Assembly: GCA_015065585.1 (NCBI GenBank)
Contig: SVQC01000017.1
Span: 1-32,706 of the forward strand
DNA length: 32,706 nt
Direction of reading: 5' to 3'
Origin: Oscillospiraceae bacterium
Lineage (GTDB): Bacteria; Bacillota; Clostridia; Oscillospirales; Acutalibacteraceae
The position numbers were made by a program, and so were the translations under genes. Each line of letters opens with the position of its first letter. The stretch's first letter is position 1. Shown piece by piece: positions 24,258 to 31,314 of the stretch. The notes beneath the pieces are model-generated. The model made no database searches. It saw only the letters and a program-made list of their open reading frames with translations, and was not told where the DNA came from.

Positions 24258-24311
24258 AAAAGCGAGTAAATTACGTATTTACTTGCTTTTTGTTTTTTTT
24301 TGGGTTATAAT
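24258..24311 (+). terminator. terminator overlapping the promoter of the next gene
   Basis: AAAAGCGAGTAAA (24258-24270) pairs with TTTACTTGCTTTT (24278-24290) and a long T-run follows. The 3' arm also supplies TTGCTT (24283-24288), which lies 17 nt before TATAAT (24306-24311), the likely promoter of the gene at 24343. Terminator and promoter therefore share bases. Confidence 0.65.
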
Positions 24312-24342
24312 CTTTAATATATTTTCGAAGGTTGGTGTTAGT

Positions 24343-25056
24343 ATGTTTAAAAGAGGTGCAAAATTATTTTTCAAATTTGCTATCGGTATTTTAATGTGCC
24401 TTTTTGTTTATTTCTCCTTTATTTTTGCTTTTAACGCCGCGTTCAGCGATGTTACGGGTTACAATATTTATCATCATAATTCTGAAACCAGCAGAGAAGA
24501 AATCGTCTGCATTCATAATGCTGAAGATACAAATCCCGACGGTTGTAAATGCTCGGAATATGATGGTGAAAAATTAAATAAAATCAACATTACTGCTCTA
24601 TCCAAAGAAAAGGAAAACATTGCTATAGCATTAGCACAATTTTTTAGCATTGTCTTAATTACTGCTGTAATTTATGGTAGTGTTTGGGAAATGGGCAATA
24701 AAGATTTTTCGGCTGTTAGACTTGGTAAAATTTCTTCTTCAAAGAGTAAAGGCGTGGCAATCGGTGCAATTGCCGCTACACCGTCTATTGTAATTTACTT
24801 ATTGCTTGTTTTATCTTGGGCTAAAATTTTAAATCCTCATTTTTTAAATACTTTCAGATTGTTAAATTCGCATTTTCATGGTTATTTAACATTTATTTAT
24901 TCGTCCGCAAAGATTGCAACAGATTTGACTATAGCACAAATACTGCTTTGTGCCGTACCTGCTATTTATTTGGTACTAGTAAGTGCAGTGGCTTATCTGC
25001 TTGGCTTTAAGGATATTAAGCTGTTTGAAAAAGCTATATATAAGAAGAAAAAGTGA
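24343..25056 (+). CDS. membrane protein of unknown function
   Basis: A 237-residue protein. ATG 24343 is chosen because it follows GAAGGTTGGTG and a promoter; the frame itself is open further upstream, but that stretch is terminator sequence. It has four predicted membrane segments: about 5-30, then a hydrophilic loop of about 60 residues rich in His/Cys/Asp (NIYHHNSET, CIHNAEDTNPDGCKCSEYDG), then about 98-115, 148-170 and 205-225. The loop with three Cys close together could bind metal or form a disulfide outside the cell. It is 11 nt from the DUF624 gene, probably co-transcribed. I recognise no family. Confidence 0.7.
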   Translation: MFKRGAKLFFKFAIGILMCLFVYFSFIFAFNAAFSDVTGYNIYHHNSETSREEIVCIHNAEDTNPDGCKCSEYDGEKLNKINITALSKEKENIAIALAQFFSIVLITAVIYGSVWEMGNKDFSAVRLGKISSSKSKGVAIGAIAATPSIVIYLLLVLSWAKILNPHFLNTFRLLNSHFHGYLTFIYSSAKIATDLTIAQILLCAVPAIYLVLVSAVAYLLGFKDIKLFEKAIYKKKK

Positions 25057-25067
25057 GGAATTATTTA

Positions 25068-25868
25068 ATGGGTCTATTTTTTAATTATAGTAAAGAAGGA
25101 CCGGGTGTTAGCAAAAACGGTCCGCAGAAACGAACTTTTGTACGATTTTTTGAAACCTTCTTCAGAAATGCTTGGAAGATGATTCCTGTATGCTTGATGT
25201 ACTGTCTTTTATTCATTATTCCGGGATTGTCCGCTGTCGGAATGACGGGCGTTACGCGTAGCTTGTCCCGAGATAAACACTCATTTGGACTTTCGGATTT
25301 TTTTTCCACAATAAAGAAAAATTGGAAACAGGCATTATGCGTTGGAATTATTAATCTTATTGTTACTATTATTTTGGTGCTCGACCTTGACTTTTTCTTT
25401 ACTTCGGGAGGAAAAATTGGTGGTATATTTCAGGCGGTAGGCCTTGGAATATCATTTTTTATAGTATTCCTTTTCACTATTATGAAATATCATATTTGGT
25501 TTATGGTTATTACCTTTAATATGCGAATAGGACAGCTTTATCTTAATAGCTTCAAGTTCTTCGTACTGAATATGAAAAACAATATTATTATGGGGCTGGC
25601 TACTAGCATTTTCTGGGTTTTGTTTTACGGTGTGTTTATTTTACAGCTGATGACTCCGTTAATAGCTGCAATATTTATGACGTTTATTGTATGCTTCTAT
25701 CCGCTTATTCACTATCTTATAGTGCAATATGGGGTATTTGGAGCTATTAGAAAATATATTATTGACCCATATTATGAAGATAATCCTACTTCAGATATTG
25801 AACTTCGTCGTTCCTTGGGACTTGAAGTTAACGATAACAGTGAACCTGATTTTGAAGATATAATATAA
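25068..25868 (+). CDS. DUF624 family membrane protein (YesL-like)
   Basis: A 266-residue membrane protein with about five or six hydrophobic segments. The start of DUF624 proteins is recognisable: MGLFFNYSKEGPGVSKNGPQKRTFVRFFETFFRNAWKM followed by IPGLSAVGMTGVTRSLSRDKH, and a late KYIIDPYYEDNP tail. ATG 25068 is preceded by GTGAGGAA. Members often sit near sugar ABC transporters in Firmicutes, but no transporter genes are here. Function is not established. Downstream of the unknown membrane protein at 24343, likely the same transcript. Confidence 0.75.
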   Translation: MGLFFNYSKEGPGVSKNGPQKRTFVRFFETFFRNAWKMIPVCLMYCLLFIIPGLSAVGMTGVTRSLSRDKHSFGLSDFFSTIKKNWKQALCVGIINLIVTIILVLDLDFFFTSGGKIGGIFQAVGLGISFFIVFLFTIMKYHIWFMVITFNMRIGQLYLNSFKFFVLNMKNNIIMGLATSIFWVLFYGVFILQLMTPLIAAIFMTFIVCFYPLIHYLIVQYGVFGAIRKYIIDPYYEDNPTSDIELRRSLGLEVNDNSEPDFEDII

Positions 25869-25871
25869 AAG

Positions 25872-25899
25872 AAAAGACCCGAAAAATCGGGTCTTTTTT
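25872..25899. terminator. bidirectional intrinsic terminator
   Basis: AAAAGACCCG (25872-25881) and CGGGTCTTTT (25888-25897) with a small A-rich loop, T-run on the plus strand and a T-rich tract on the minus strand. It separates the DUF624 gene from the convergent degV-type gene. Confidence 0.85.
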
Positions 25900-25906
25900 A
25901 TATTAA

Positions 25907-25984
25907 AGGAGCAATCCCGGTAATTCTGTGGATAATGAACATTACCGCCGGTAATAACAGGATATCCTTACATAAGCTCCTGTT
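25907..25984. other. compact element with competing inverted repeats
   Basis: ATTACC-GCC-GGTAAT (25941-25955) is followed directly by AACAGGA (25956-25962) pairing with TCCTGTT (25978-25984). Alternatively AGGAGC (25907-25912) can pair with GCTCCT (25976-25981) and GGTAAT (25919-25924) with ATTACC (25941-25946). On the minus strand this would be the 3' UTR of the degV-type gene. It could be a repeat family member or a switching RNA. Confidence 0.4.
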
Positions 25985-26000
25985 AAAATTATATGCAGAA

Positions 26001-26861
26001 TTAGTTTAAAGGTGATTTGCGGATAAAGAGCACACCGAGTGTATCTCTGCCGCAGTGTGAGGAAATAGTAGAGCCGGCGCGGGTTAAAAGTATTTCCTTA
26101 AAGGGAGCTTTGTTTTTAACCTGCTCGTAACAAGCATTATATATTTCGGGAGTACAACCAGCGTGGGTTACGAAGATTCTGTCAAGCTCGATATCAGATG
26201 CATCGCCAATCATATCGTCGATATATTCTTTTAAAACGGATTCATATTTTCCTCTGTACTTTTTGATAACACCCATTTTGCCATTTCTTACAGCAACACA
26301 GGGTTTTAATTTTAATAAGTTGGCACCAAATGCCGCAACAGCACTGCATCGTCCGCCTTTATGCAAAAATTCAAGGTTGTCAATAACGAAGGAAGCGTCA
26401 ACACGACAAGCAAGTTCGGTACATTTTTCTGCAATTTCACTAGCGCTAAGACCTTCTGCAACCATATCAGCAGCAGCCAGTACGAGAAGTCCTCCGCCGG
26501 TCGAGAGATTACGGGTGTCAATAGCGTAAACATTGTCAAATTCCTGCGCAGCAAGACGACAGTTATTAAATGTAGAGGACATATCAGAGCTTAATGCAAA
26601 ATGGACAATAGAATAGCCTTCGTCTACAAATTGCTTATAAAATGATATACATTCGTCAATATTTGCGGCGGATGTTTTTGGTAGTTCTCCGGTTTTGTTA
26701 TAATGGTCATAAATCATATCCGGATTAATATCAATACCGTCTTTATAGGTTTTTCCGGAAAGGGAAATGCCGAGGGGTAAAATTTTAATATTGTAGCGTT
26801 CTATTAATTCCGGACTTAAATCGGTAGTGCTGTCACTGGTAATTAATACTTTTTCTGACAT
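26001..26861 (-). CDS. DegV family fatty-acid-binding protein
   Basis: A 286-residue DegV-fold protein. Members bind a fatty acid and present it to the FakA kinase for phosphorylation. Typical features: ITSDSTTDLSPELIERYNIKILPLGISLSGKTYKDGIDI at the N-terminus, LPKTSAAN (ligand phosphate-binding region), ALSSDMSSTFNN, DTRNLSTGGGLLV and, in the C-terminal domain, FLHKGGRCSA and HCGRDTLGVLF. ATG 26861 is preceded by GGAGG on the minus strand; the frame extends upstream but with no better start. A TTGTGT-N17-TATAAT promoter lies at 26924-26896 (minus). No fakA is in the window. Confidence 0.92.
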   Translation of the reverse strand: MSEKVLITSDSTTDLSPELIERYNIKILPLGISLSGKTYKDGIDINPDMIYDHYNKTGELPKTSAANIDECISFYKQFVDEGYSIVHFALSSDMSSTFNNCRLAAQEFDNVYAIDTRNLSTGGGLLVLAAADMVAEGLSASEIAEKCTELACRVDASFVIDNLEFLHKGGRCSAVAAFGANLLKLKPCVAVRNGKMGVIKKYRGKYESVLKEYIDDMIGDASDIELDRIFVTHAGCTPEIYNACYEQVKNKAPFKEILLTRAGSTISSHCGRDTLGVLFIRKSPLN

Positions 26862-26962
26862 AATATATTCCTCCGAATATTTTTGTTTTAAAAAAATTAT
26901 AGCATAAAAGTTTAGAAAACACAACTAAAATATTTATTGACATTTTGCCGTTAAAGATACAC

Positions 26963-26991
26963 TTGAAAAATAGTTATTTAAATAGTATAAT
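26963..26991 (+). promoter_or_regulatory. promoter of the tepA-ftsK operon
   Basis: TTGAAA (26963-26968), 17-nt spacer, TATAAT (26986-26991), 45 nt before the GTG start. A nearby TTGACA (26937-26942) has no partner at suitable distance. Confidence 0.65.
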
Positions 26992-27035
26992 AATATAGTC
27001 AAAACTTCCGATAATATATACGGAGGTTTGATATC

Positions 27036-27758
27036 GTGGAAAATAAAGAAAATCGCGAAAAAAATGGAAATTATGATGAACTTAAAAATTTAGGTTCAGT
27101 TACTATAAGCAATAAAGATAAGAAAATCTTTTGCCTTACAATTATTGGGGAAATTGAAGGGCATATGGTGCTGCCCGAACAAACAAAAACCACTAAATAC
27201 GAGCACATTATACCATTGCTGGTTTCGGTAGAGGAAGATAAAAGTATTGACGGTTTGCTAATAATACTGAATACCGTTGGTGGAGATGTTGAGGCTGGTC
27301 TTGCAATTTCAGAACTTATTTCAGGCATGACAAAGCCTACAGTTTCTTTGGTGATTGGCGGTGGACATTCTATCGGTGTTCCATTGGCGGTTTGTGCAAA
27401 ATATTCTTTTATTGCACCGTCTGCCACTATGACTATTCATCCTGTGAGGATGAACGGACTTGTAATCGGCGTTCCGCAAATGCTGAATCATTTTGAAAAA
27501 ATGCAGGAAAGAATTGTGAATTTTATTATAAAAAACTCTAATATTTCATCTGCTGATTTTAATAAATTTCTTATGAACACAGGGGAACTGGTTACAGATG
27601 TCGGTACTGTTTTAGACGGTAAAAAAGCAGTTGAGTGTGGTCTTATAGATTCCCTCGGAAGCCTTAGCGATGCGATTTCAAAACTTTACCAAATTATAGA
27701 TAACAACAATGATAGTGGGGTAAAAAATGGCAAACAAGAAAAAGAAAAAAGCAACTAA
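27036..27758 (+). CDS. tepA: ClpP-fold serine protease, TepA-like
   Basis: A 240-residue ClpP/crotonase-fold protease resembling B. subtilis TepA (YmfB). Core motifs: LLIILNTVGGDVEAGLAISELI, the nucleophile Ser112 in GGGHSIGVP, His135 in MTIHPVRM and Asp194 in VLDGKKAVECGLIDSLG. This forms a complete Ser-His-Asp triad. The GTG start follows CGGAGG at 9 nt spacing. TepA lies directly upstream of spoIIIE in Bacillus as well, so synteny supports the call. TepA has been linked to processing during protein secretion or spore development; the substrate here is unknown. It overlaps ftsK by 32 nt. Confidence 0.88.
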   Translation: MENKENREKNGNYDELKNLGSVTISNKDKKIFCLTIIGEIEGHMVLPEQTKTTKYEHIIPLLVSVEEDKSIDGLLIILNTVGGDVEAGLAISELISGMTKPTVSLVIGGGHSIGVPLAVCAKYSFIAPSATMTIHPVRMNGLVIGVPQMLNHFEKMQERIVNFIIKNSNISSADFNKFLMNTGELVTDVGTVLDGKKAVECGLIDSLGSLSDAISKLYQIIDNNNDSGVKNGKQEKEKSN

Positions 27759-30063
27759 AAATGTAGAGAAACCATCTAAAAACCAATCCGCTGTTAATCA
27801 GTTTGCAGCGGTTATTTGGTTTGCGGTTTCGATACTTTTGCTGATAATTACAATTTTCCCCGGTGAAAAAGGATGGCACAGTCTTCATAATTTTATTTTT
27901 GGTATGTTCGGCATTACTTCTTTCCTAATTCCTGTCTTTAGTATATGCACCTGCGTTATTTATTCTATGGGTAAATTTAACGGTATATATAAACTAAAAA
28001 CTATAATTGCAGGTTTTCTTATATATTTTATCGGTGCATTTGCCGATGTTATTGCTACTAATAAAGCTTCTGCATATATTACGCATGTATCGGATGTGTT
28101 TTTGGCTTCTACCTGGAAAGGCGGAGGTGCTTTGGGTGCGGTTTTCGGTAATTTTTTATATCAGATATCTACCAAAGGCGGAGCGATAACAATTCTTGTT
28201 ATTTTTTTGGTTGCCGCATTAATGTTGCTTACCGGTACTAGTGTTGCTAAGCTTTTCAGGGGGGCGAGAGCTTCTGTTGTAGCAGTTAGCAAAAAAGCCG
28301 AACAAACTATTGCCGATGCAAAGGAAGAAAAGGAAAAAGAAAAGAAAGCTCTCACCGATATTTCGGTTGACGATATGGTTGACGTAGATAAACTTCCGTT
28401 ATCACCAAAGCAGAAAAGAGTTGTTGATACATATAACGGCGTCGAGGTTGAGGCAGAACCTGAAGTATTGGAAGAAACCTCAAAATCGGAACCTGAAGTT
28501 GCAAAAATTAAGATGACTGCCGAAGAAACAGCAGAAGAAATAGCAACAGTTGCTAAAGAAATTGATAATACAATGGAAATAACAGAAGAAGAAAGCTATG
28601 CATTTCCTCCAATTTCTTTACTTAAAGAGCAGAAAAATGAAAATACCAGTACTGTTTCGGCGGAACTTGAGTCAACTGCCAATCGTCTTGTAGAGGTGCT
28701 CAGAAGTTTTAGCGTTGAGACAAAGCTTATGGATATAAGCCGTGGTCCTACTGTTACCCGTTTTGAACTACAGCCTTGCGCTGGTGTTAAAATCAGTAAA
28801 ATTACAAATCTTGCCGATGATATTGCATTAGGTCTCGCCGCGGCAGGCGTTCGTATAGAAGCGCCTATTCCCAATAAGGCGGCTGTAGGTATTGAAGTAC
28901 CTAATAAGGTATGTAATACAGTTACCGTTCGAGAAATAATAGAATCGGCTGCATTTGCTAATTCAAAAAGTAAGCTTACTGTAGCTATGGGTAGAGATAT
29001 TGCCGGTAACCCTATTGTTACCGATATTGCAAAAATGCCTCATGGTCTTATTGCCGGTCAGACAGGCTCTGGTAAATCGGTTTGCATCAACTCTATCATT
29101 ATGAGTATACTTTATAAAGCAGCTCCTGATGAAGTAAAACTGCTTATGATTGACCCTAAGGTTGTTGAACTCGGTATATATAATGGCATACCACATCTTC
29201 TTGTGCCAGTTGTTACCGACCCGAGAAAAGCGTCTGGTGCTCTTGGTTGGGCTGTTACCGAAATGGAACGAAGATATCGTTTGTTTGCCGATAATAATGT
29301 TCGTGATATTGTTGGTTTTAACCGACTTTGCGAACTTGATAGTGATTTACAAAAGCTTCCTCAAATTGTTATTATTATTGACGAGCTTGCTGATTTAATG
29401 ATTACTGCTCCAGGTGAAGTTGAGGATTCAATTAACCGTATTGCAGCAAAAGCAAGAGCTGCAGGTATGCATTTGCTTATTGCAACACAGCGTCCGTCGG
29501 TTGATGTAGTTACCGGTGTTATTAAGGCTAATGTGCCTACTCGTATTGCTTTTGCGGTAGCCGCTTTAGTTGACAGTAGAACTATACTTGATATAGGTGG
29601 TGCAGAGAAACTTCTTGGTCGTGGTGATATGCTTTTTAACCCTGTTGGCGCATCAAAGCCCAGTCGTTTACAGGGATGCTACGTCAGTGACGAAGAAGTT
29701 GAGGCTGTTGTCGAGTTTGTAAAAGGTAATCGTTCATCTGAATATAATGAAGAAATTCAGGGTGAAATTGACCGTCTTGCTGCTGCTCAAAAGAAGGGCA
29801 AAGGAGGAATGTCTGACGATAGCGGTGATGGTGATTCTGAAGATGACCCTATGCTTAGTGATGCTATCAGAGCCGTGGTAGAGCAAGGACAAGCGTCCAC
29901 ATCGTTTTTACAAAGAAAACTTAAACTTGGATATTCTCGTGCCGCTAGAATTATGGACCAGATGGAAGCAAAGGGCGTCATAGGTCCATATGAAGGCTCT
30001 AAACCCCGTCAGATTTTAATTACTTCTGCAGAACTAATGGAAAAAGAAGCCCGTGAAGAATAA
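27727..30063 (+). CDS. ftsK: DNA translocase FtsK/SpoIIIE
   Basis: A 778-residue septal DNA pump that moves chromosomes through the division or sporulation septum. The N-terminal 180 residues carry four membrane segments. A charged, low-complexity linker (about 190-290) follows, then the alpha-beta motor: Walker A GQTGSGKS (Lys450), MIDPKVVELGIYNGIPHLLVPVVTDP, Walker B IVIIIDELADLM and ATQRPSVDVVTGVIKANVPTRIAF. The C-terminal gamma domain (TSFLQRKLKLGYSRAARIMDQMEAKGVIGP) reads KOPS/SRS-type sequences. Length is like SpoIIIE. It overlaps tepA (32 nt) and the next gene (11 nt). Confidence 0.96.
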   Translation: MANKKKKKATKNVEKPSKNQSAVNQFAAVIWFAVSILLLIITIFPGEKGWHSLHNFIFGMFGITSFLIPVFSICTCVIYSMGKFNGIYKLKTIIAGFLIYFIGAFADVIATNKASAYITHVSDVFLASTWKGGGALGAVFGNFLYQISTKGGAITILVIFLVAALMLLTGTSVAKLFRGARASVVAVSKKAEQTIADAKEEKEKEKKALTDISVDDMVDVDKLPLSPKQKRVVDTYNGVEVEAEPEVLEETSKSEPEVAKIKMTAEETAEEIATVAKEIDNTMEITEEESYAFPPISLLKEQKNENTSTVSAELESTANRLVEVLRSFSVETKLMDISRGPTVTRFELQPCAGVKISKITNLADDIALGLAAAGVRIEAPIPNKAAVGIEVPNKVCNTVTVREIIESAAFANSKSKLTVAMGRDIAGNPIVTDIAKMPHGLIAGQTGSGKSVCINSIIMSILYKAAPDEVKLLMIDPKVVELGIYNGIPHLLVPVVTDPRKASGALGWAVTEMERRYRLFADNNVRDIVGFNRLCELDSDLQKLPQIVIIIDELADLMITAPGEVEDSINRIAAKARAAGMHLLIATQRPSVDVVTGVIKANVPTRIAFAVAALVDSRTILDIGGAEKLLGRGDMLFNPVGASKPSRLQGCYVSDEEVEAVVEFVKGNRSSEYNEEIQGEIDRLAAAQKKGKGGMSDDSGDGDSEDDPMLSDAIRAVVEQGQASTSFLQRKLKLGYSRAARIMDQMEAKGVIGPYEGSKPRQILITSAELMEKEAREE

Positions 30064-30967
30064 ACTTAAAATTGTTACTTCGGTTTTATGGACTATGGTT
30101 GTTTTAGGATGCGTTTCACTCCTTCTTATAACATTTCTAGATTTGCCCTTTATACCAACTATAAGTGAAATAACCGGTCAAGAAGCAAAAGCTGAAGAAA
30201 CTGCCGATAGCATTACGTTTTTAAACGTCGGTGAGGGCGACGCTATTCTGGTTAAAAGTAATAATCGTTTTGCCCTTATTGATACTGGTGATGGTTTAAG
30301 CACAGACATTATCAGAGAACTTAAAAGTTATGGTGTCAAAGGTCTCGATGCTCTTATTTTAACCCATTGGCATACCGACCATGTGGGCGCCGCAACCCAA
30401 ATACTTAAAGAATTTAAAGTTCTTAATTTAGTTGTTCCTAAACTTCCAGAAAGTCTCACTACTGATTATAAAACAGCTAAAGAAATAACTAAATTGGCAT
30501 CTGACAACAAAGCGTCACATATTCTGGCACGACAAGGCTTAGTTATTACTATCGGTGATTTTAGATTGTCGGTTTTATACTGTAATCCTGAGGATAAAAC
30601 CGAAAATAATAGTTGTGCCGTTATAATGGCAAAATGCGGAAATTATAAATTTTTGCTTATGAGTGACGCTGAATCAGAACTAGAGCAAAAACTTGTAAAG
30701 GAAAAATATAATTTAGACTGTGATGTTATAAAAATAGGGCATCACGGTAGTAGTGGTTCAACTACAAATGATTTACTAGATATTGCCACTCCTAATCACG
30801 CAGTAATTTCTGTTGGTGCTGATAATAATTACAATCATCCTGCAGGTAAAGTTCTCGACCTTTTGCATTATGCAAATGTAAATATACTTAGAACAGATAA
30901 AGTCGGAAATATAGAATTTCATGTGGAGAATGAAGAACTCGTAATAAAGTGTTCAAATTTTAATTAA
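30053..30967 (+). CDS. ComEC-like metallo-beta-lactamase fold hydrolase with N-terminal membrane anchor
   Basis: A 304-residue protein with one N-terminal membrane segment (about 7-30), so the hydrolase domain should be outside the membrane. The metallo-beta-lactamase motif is THWHTDHVG (His105, His107, Asp109, His110). Other features are FLNVGEGDAILVKSNNRFALIDTG, FLLMSDAESELE and VIKIGHHGSSGST, the typical pattern of the ComEC C-terminal domain and stand-alone ComEC/Rec2-like hydrolases. Such domains can degrade DNA strands. The GTG start lies inside the end of ftsK with an 11-nt overlap, so expression is coupled. A role in DNA processing near the translocase is inference. GEGD replaces the usual GQGD. 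Confidence 0.85.
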   Translation: MKNKLKIVTSVLWTMVVLGCVSLLLITFLDLPFIPTISEITGQEAKAEETADSITFLNVGEGDAILVKSNNRFALIDTGDGLSTDIIRELKSYGVKGLDALILTHWHTDHVGAATQILKEFKVLNLVVPKLPESLTTDYKTAKEITKLASDNKASHILARQGLVITIGDFRLSVLYCNPEDKTENNSCAVIMAKCGNYKFLLMSDAESELEQKLVKEKYNLDCDVIKIGHHGSSGSTTNDLLDIATPNHAVISVGADNNYNHPAGKVLDLLHYANVNILRTDKVGNIEFHVENEELVIKCSNFN

Positions 30968-31000
30968 AAAGACTGTATTTTTTCAAAATACAGTCTTTAT
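30968..31000. terminator. bidirectional intrinsic terminator
   Basis: Perfect 14-bp arms, AAAGACTGTATTTT (30968-30981) and AAAATACAGTCTTT (30985-30998), with a TTC loop and flanking A/T runs. It separates the convergent ComEC-like and DUF378 genes. Confidence 0.9.
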
Positions 31001-31002
31001 TT

Positions 31003-31227
31003 TTAGTGATTAGCTCTGTCGTTATCATCACAGCAGGTGGCTCTGTTTCGGAATAATAAGGTAATGCACCAAATACCTGCAAGCGCTATGACAATATATA
31101 TAATTCTGCTGATAAGGGATGCGGTGCCGCCAAAAAGCCACGCTACGACGTCAAACTGAAAAAGACCTACAAGACCCCAGTTGAGCGAACCGATTATTAC
31201 GAGTGCAAGACAGATTTTATCTATCAT
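31003..31227 (-). CDS. DUF378 small membrane protein
   Basis: A 74-residue protein with two membrane helices. It begins MIDKICLALVIIGSLNWGLVGLFQFDVVAWLFG, the conserved SLNWGLVG motif of DUF378, followed by a second helix (ISRIIYIVIALAGIWCITLLF) and a short Cys-rich polar tail (NRATCCDDNDRANH). The start at 31227 is set by GGAGGTGAAATT. The frame continues upstream to 31305, but that part is the terminator of the recombinase gene. Function of the family is unknown. Confidence 0.85.
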   Translation of the reverse strand: MIDKICLALVIIGSLNWGLVGLFQFDVVAWLFGGTASLISRIIYIVIALAGIWCITLLFRNRATCCDDNDRANH

Positions 31228-31250
31228 AATTTCACCTCCGCTGCTTCTCT

Positions 31251-31290
31251 TAAAAAAGCGCCCCATCTCAACAAAGTTTAGACAGGGCAC
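31251..31290 (-). terminator. intrinsic terminator of the second recombinase gene
   Basis: On the minus strand GTGCCCTGTC (31290-31281) pairs with GATGGGGCGC (31267-31258), three wobble pairs, followed by six T. It lies 25 nt after the recombinase stop and just before the DUF378 gene. Confidence 0.7.
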
Positions 31291-31314
31291 CTCATCAAAT
31301 GTCAATAAAATTAA

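Noticed and set aside
26937..26942. TTGACA as the -35 box of the tepA operon
   Set aside because: No -10 box occurs at 16-18 nt; TTGAAA at 26963 pairs with TATAAT at 26986 instead.
31228..31305. Longer form of the DUF378 protein
   Set aside because: The extra residues would be encoded by the recombinase terminator, and GGAGGTG marks the start at 31227.
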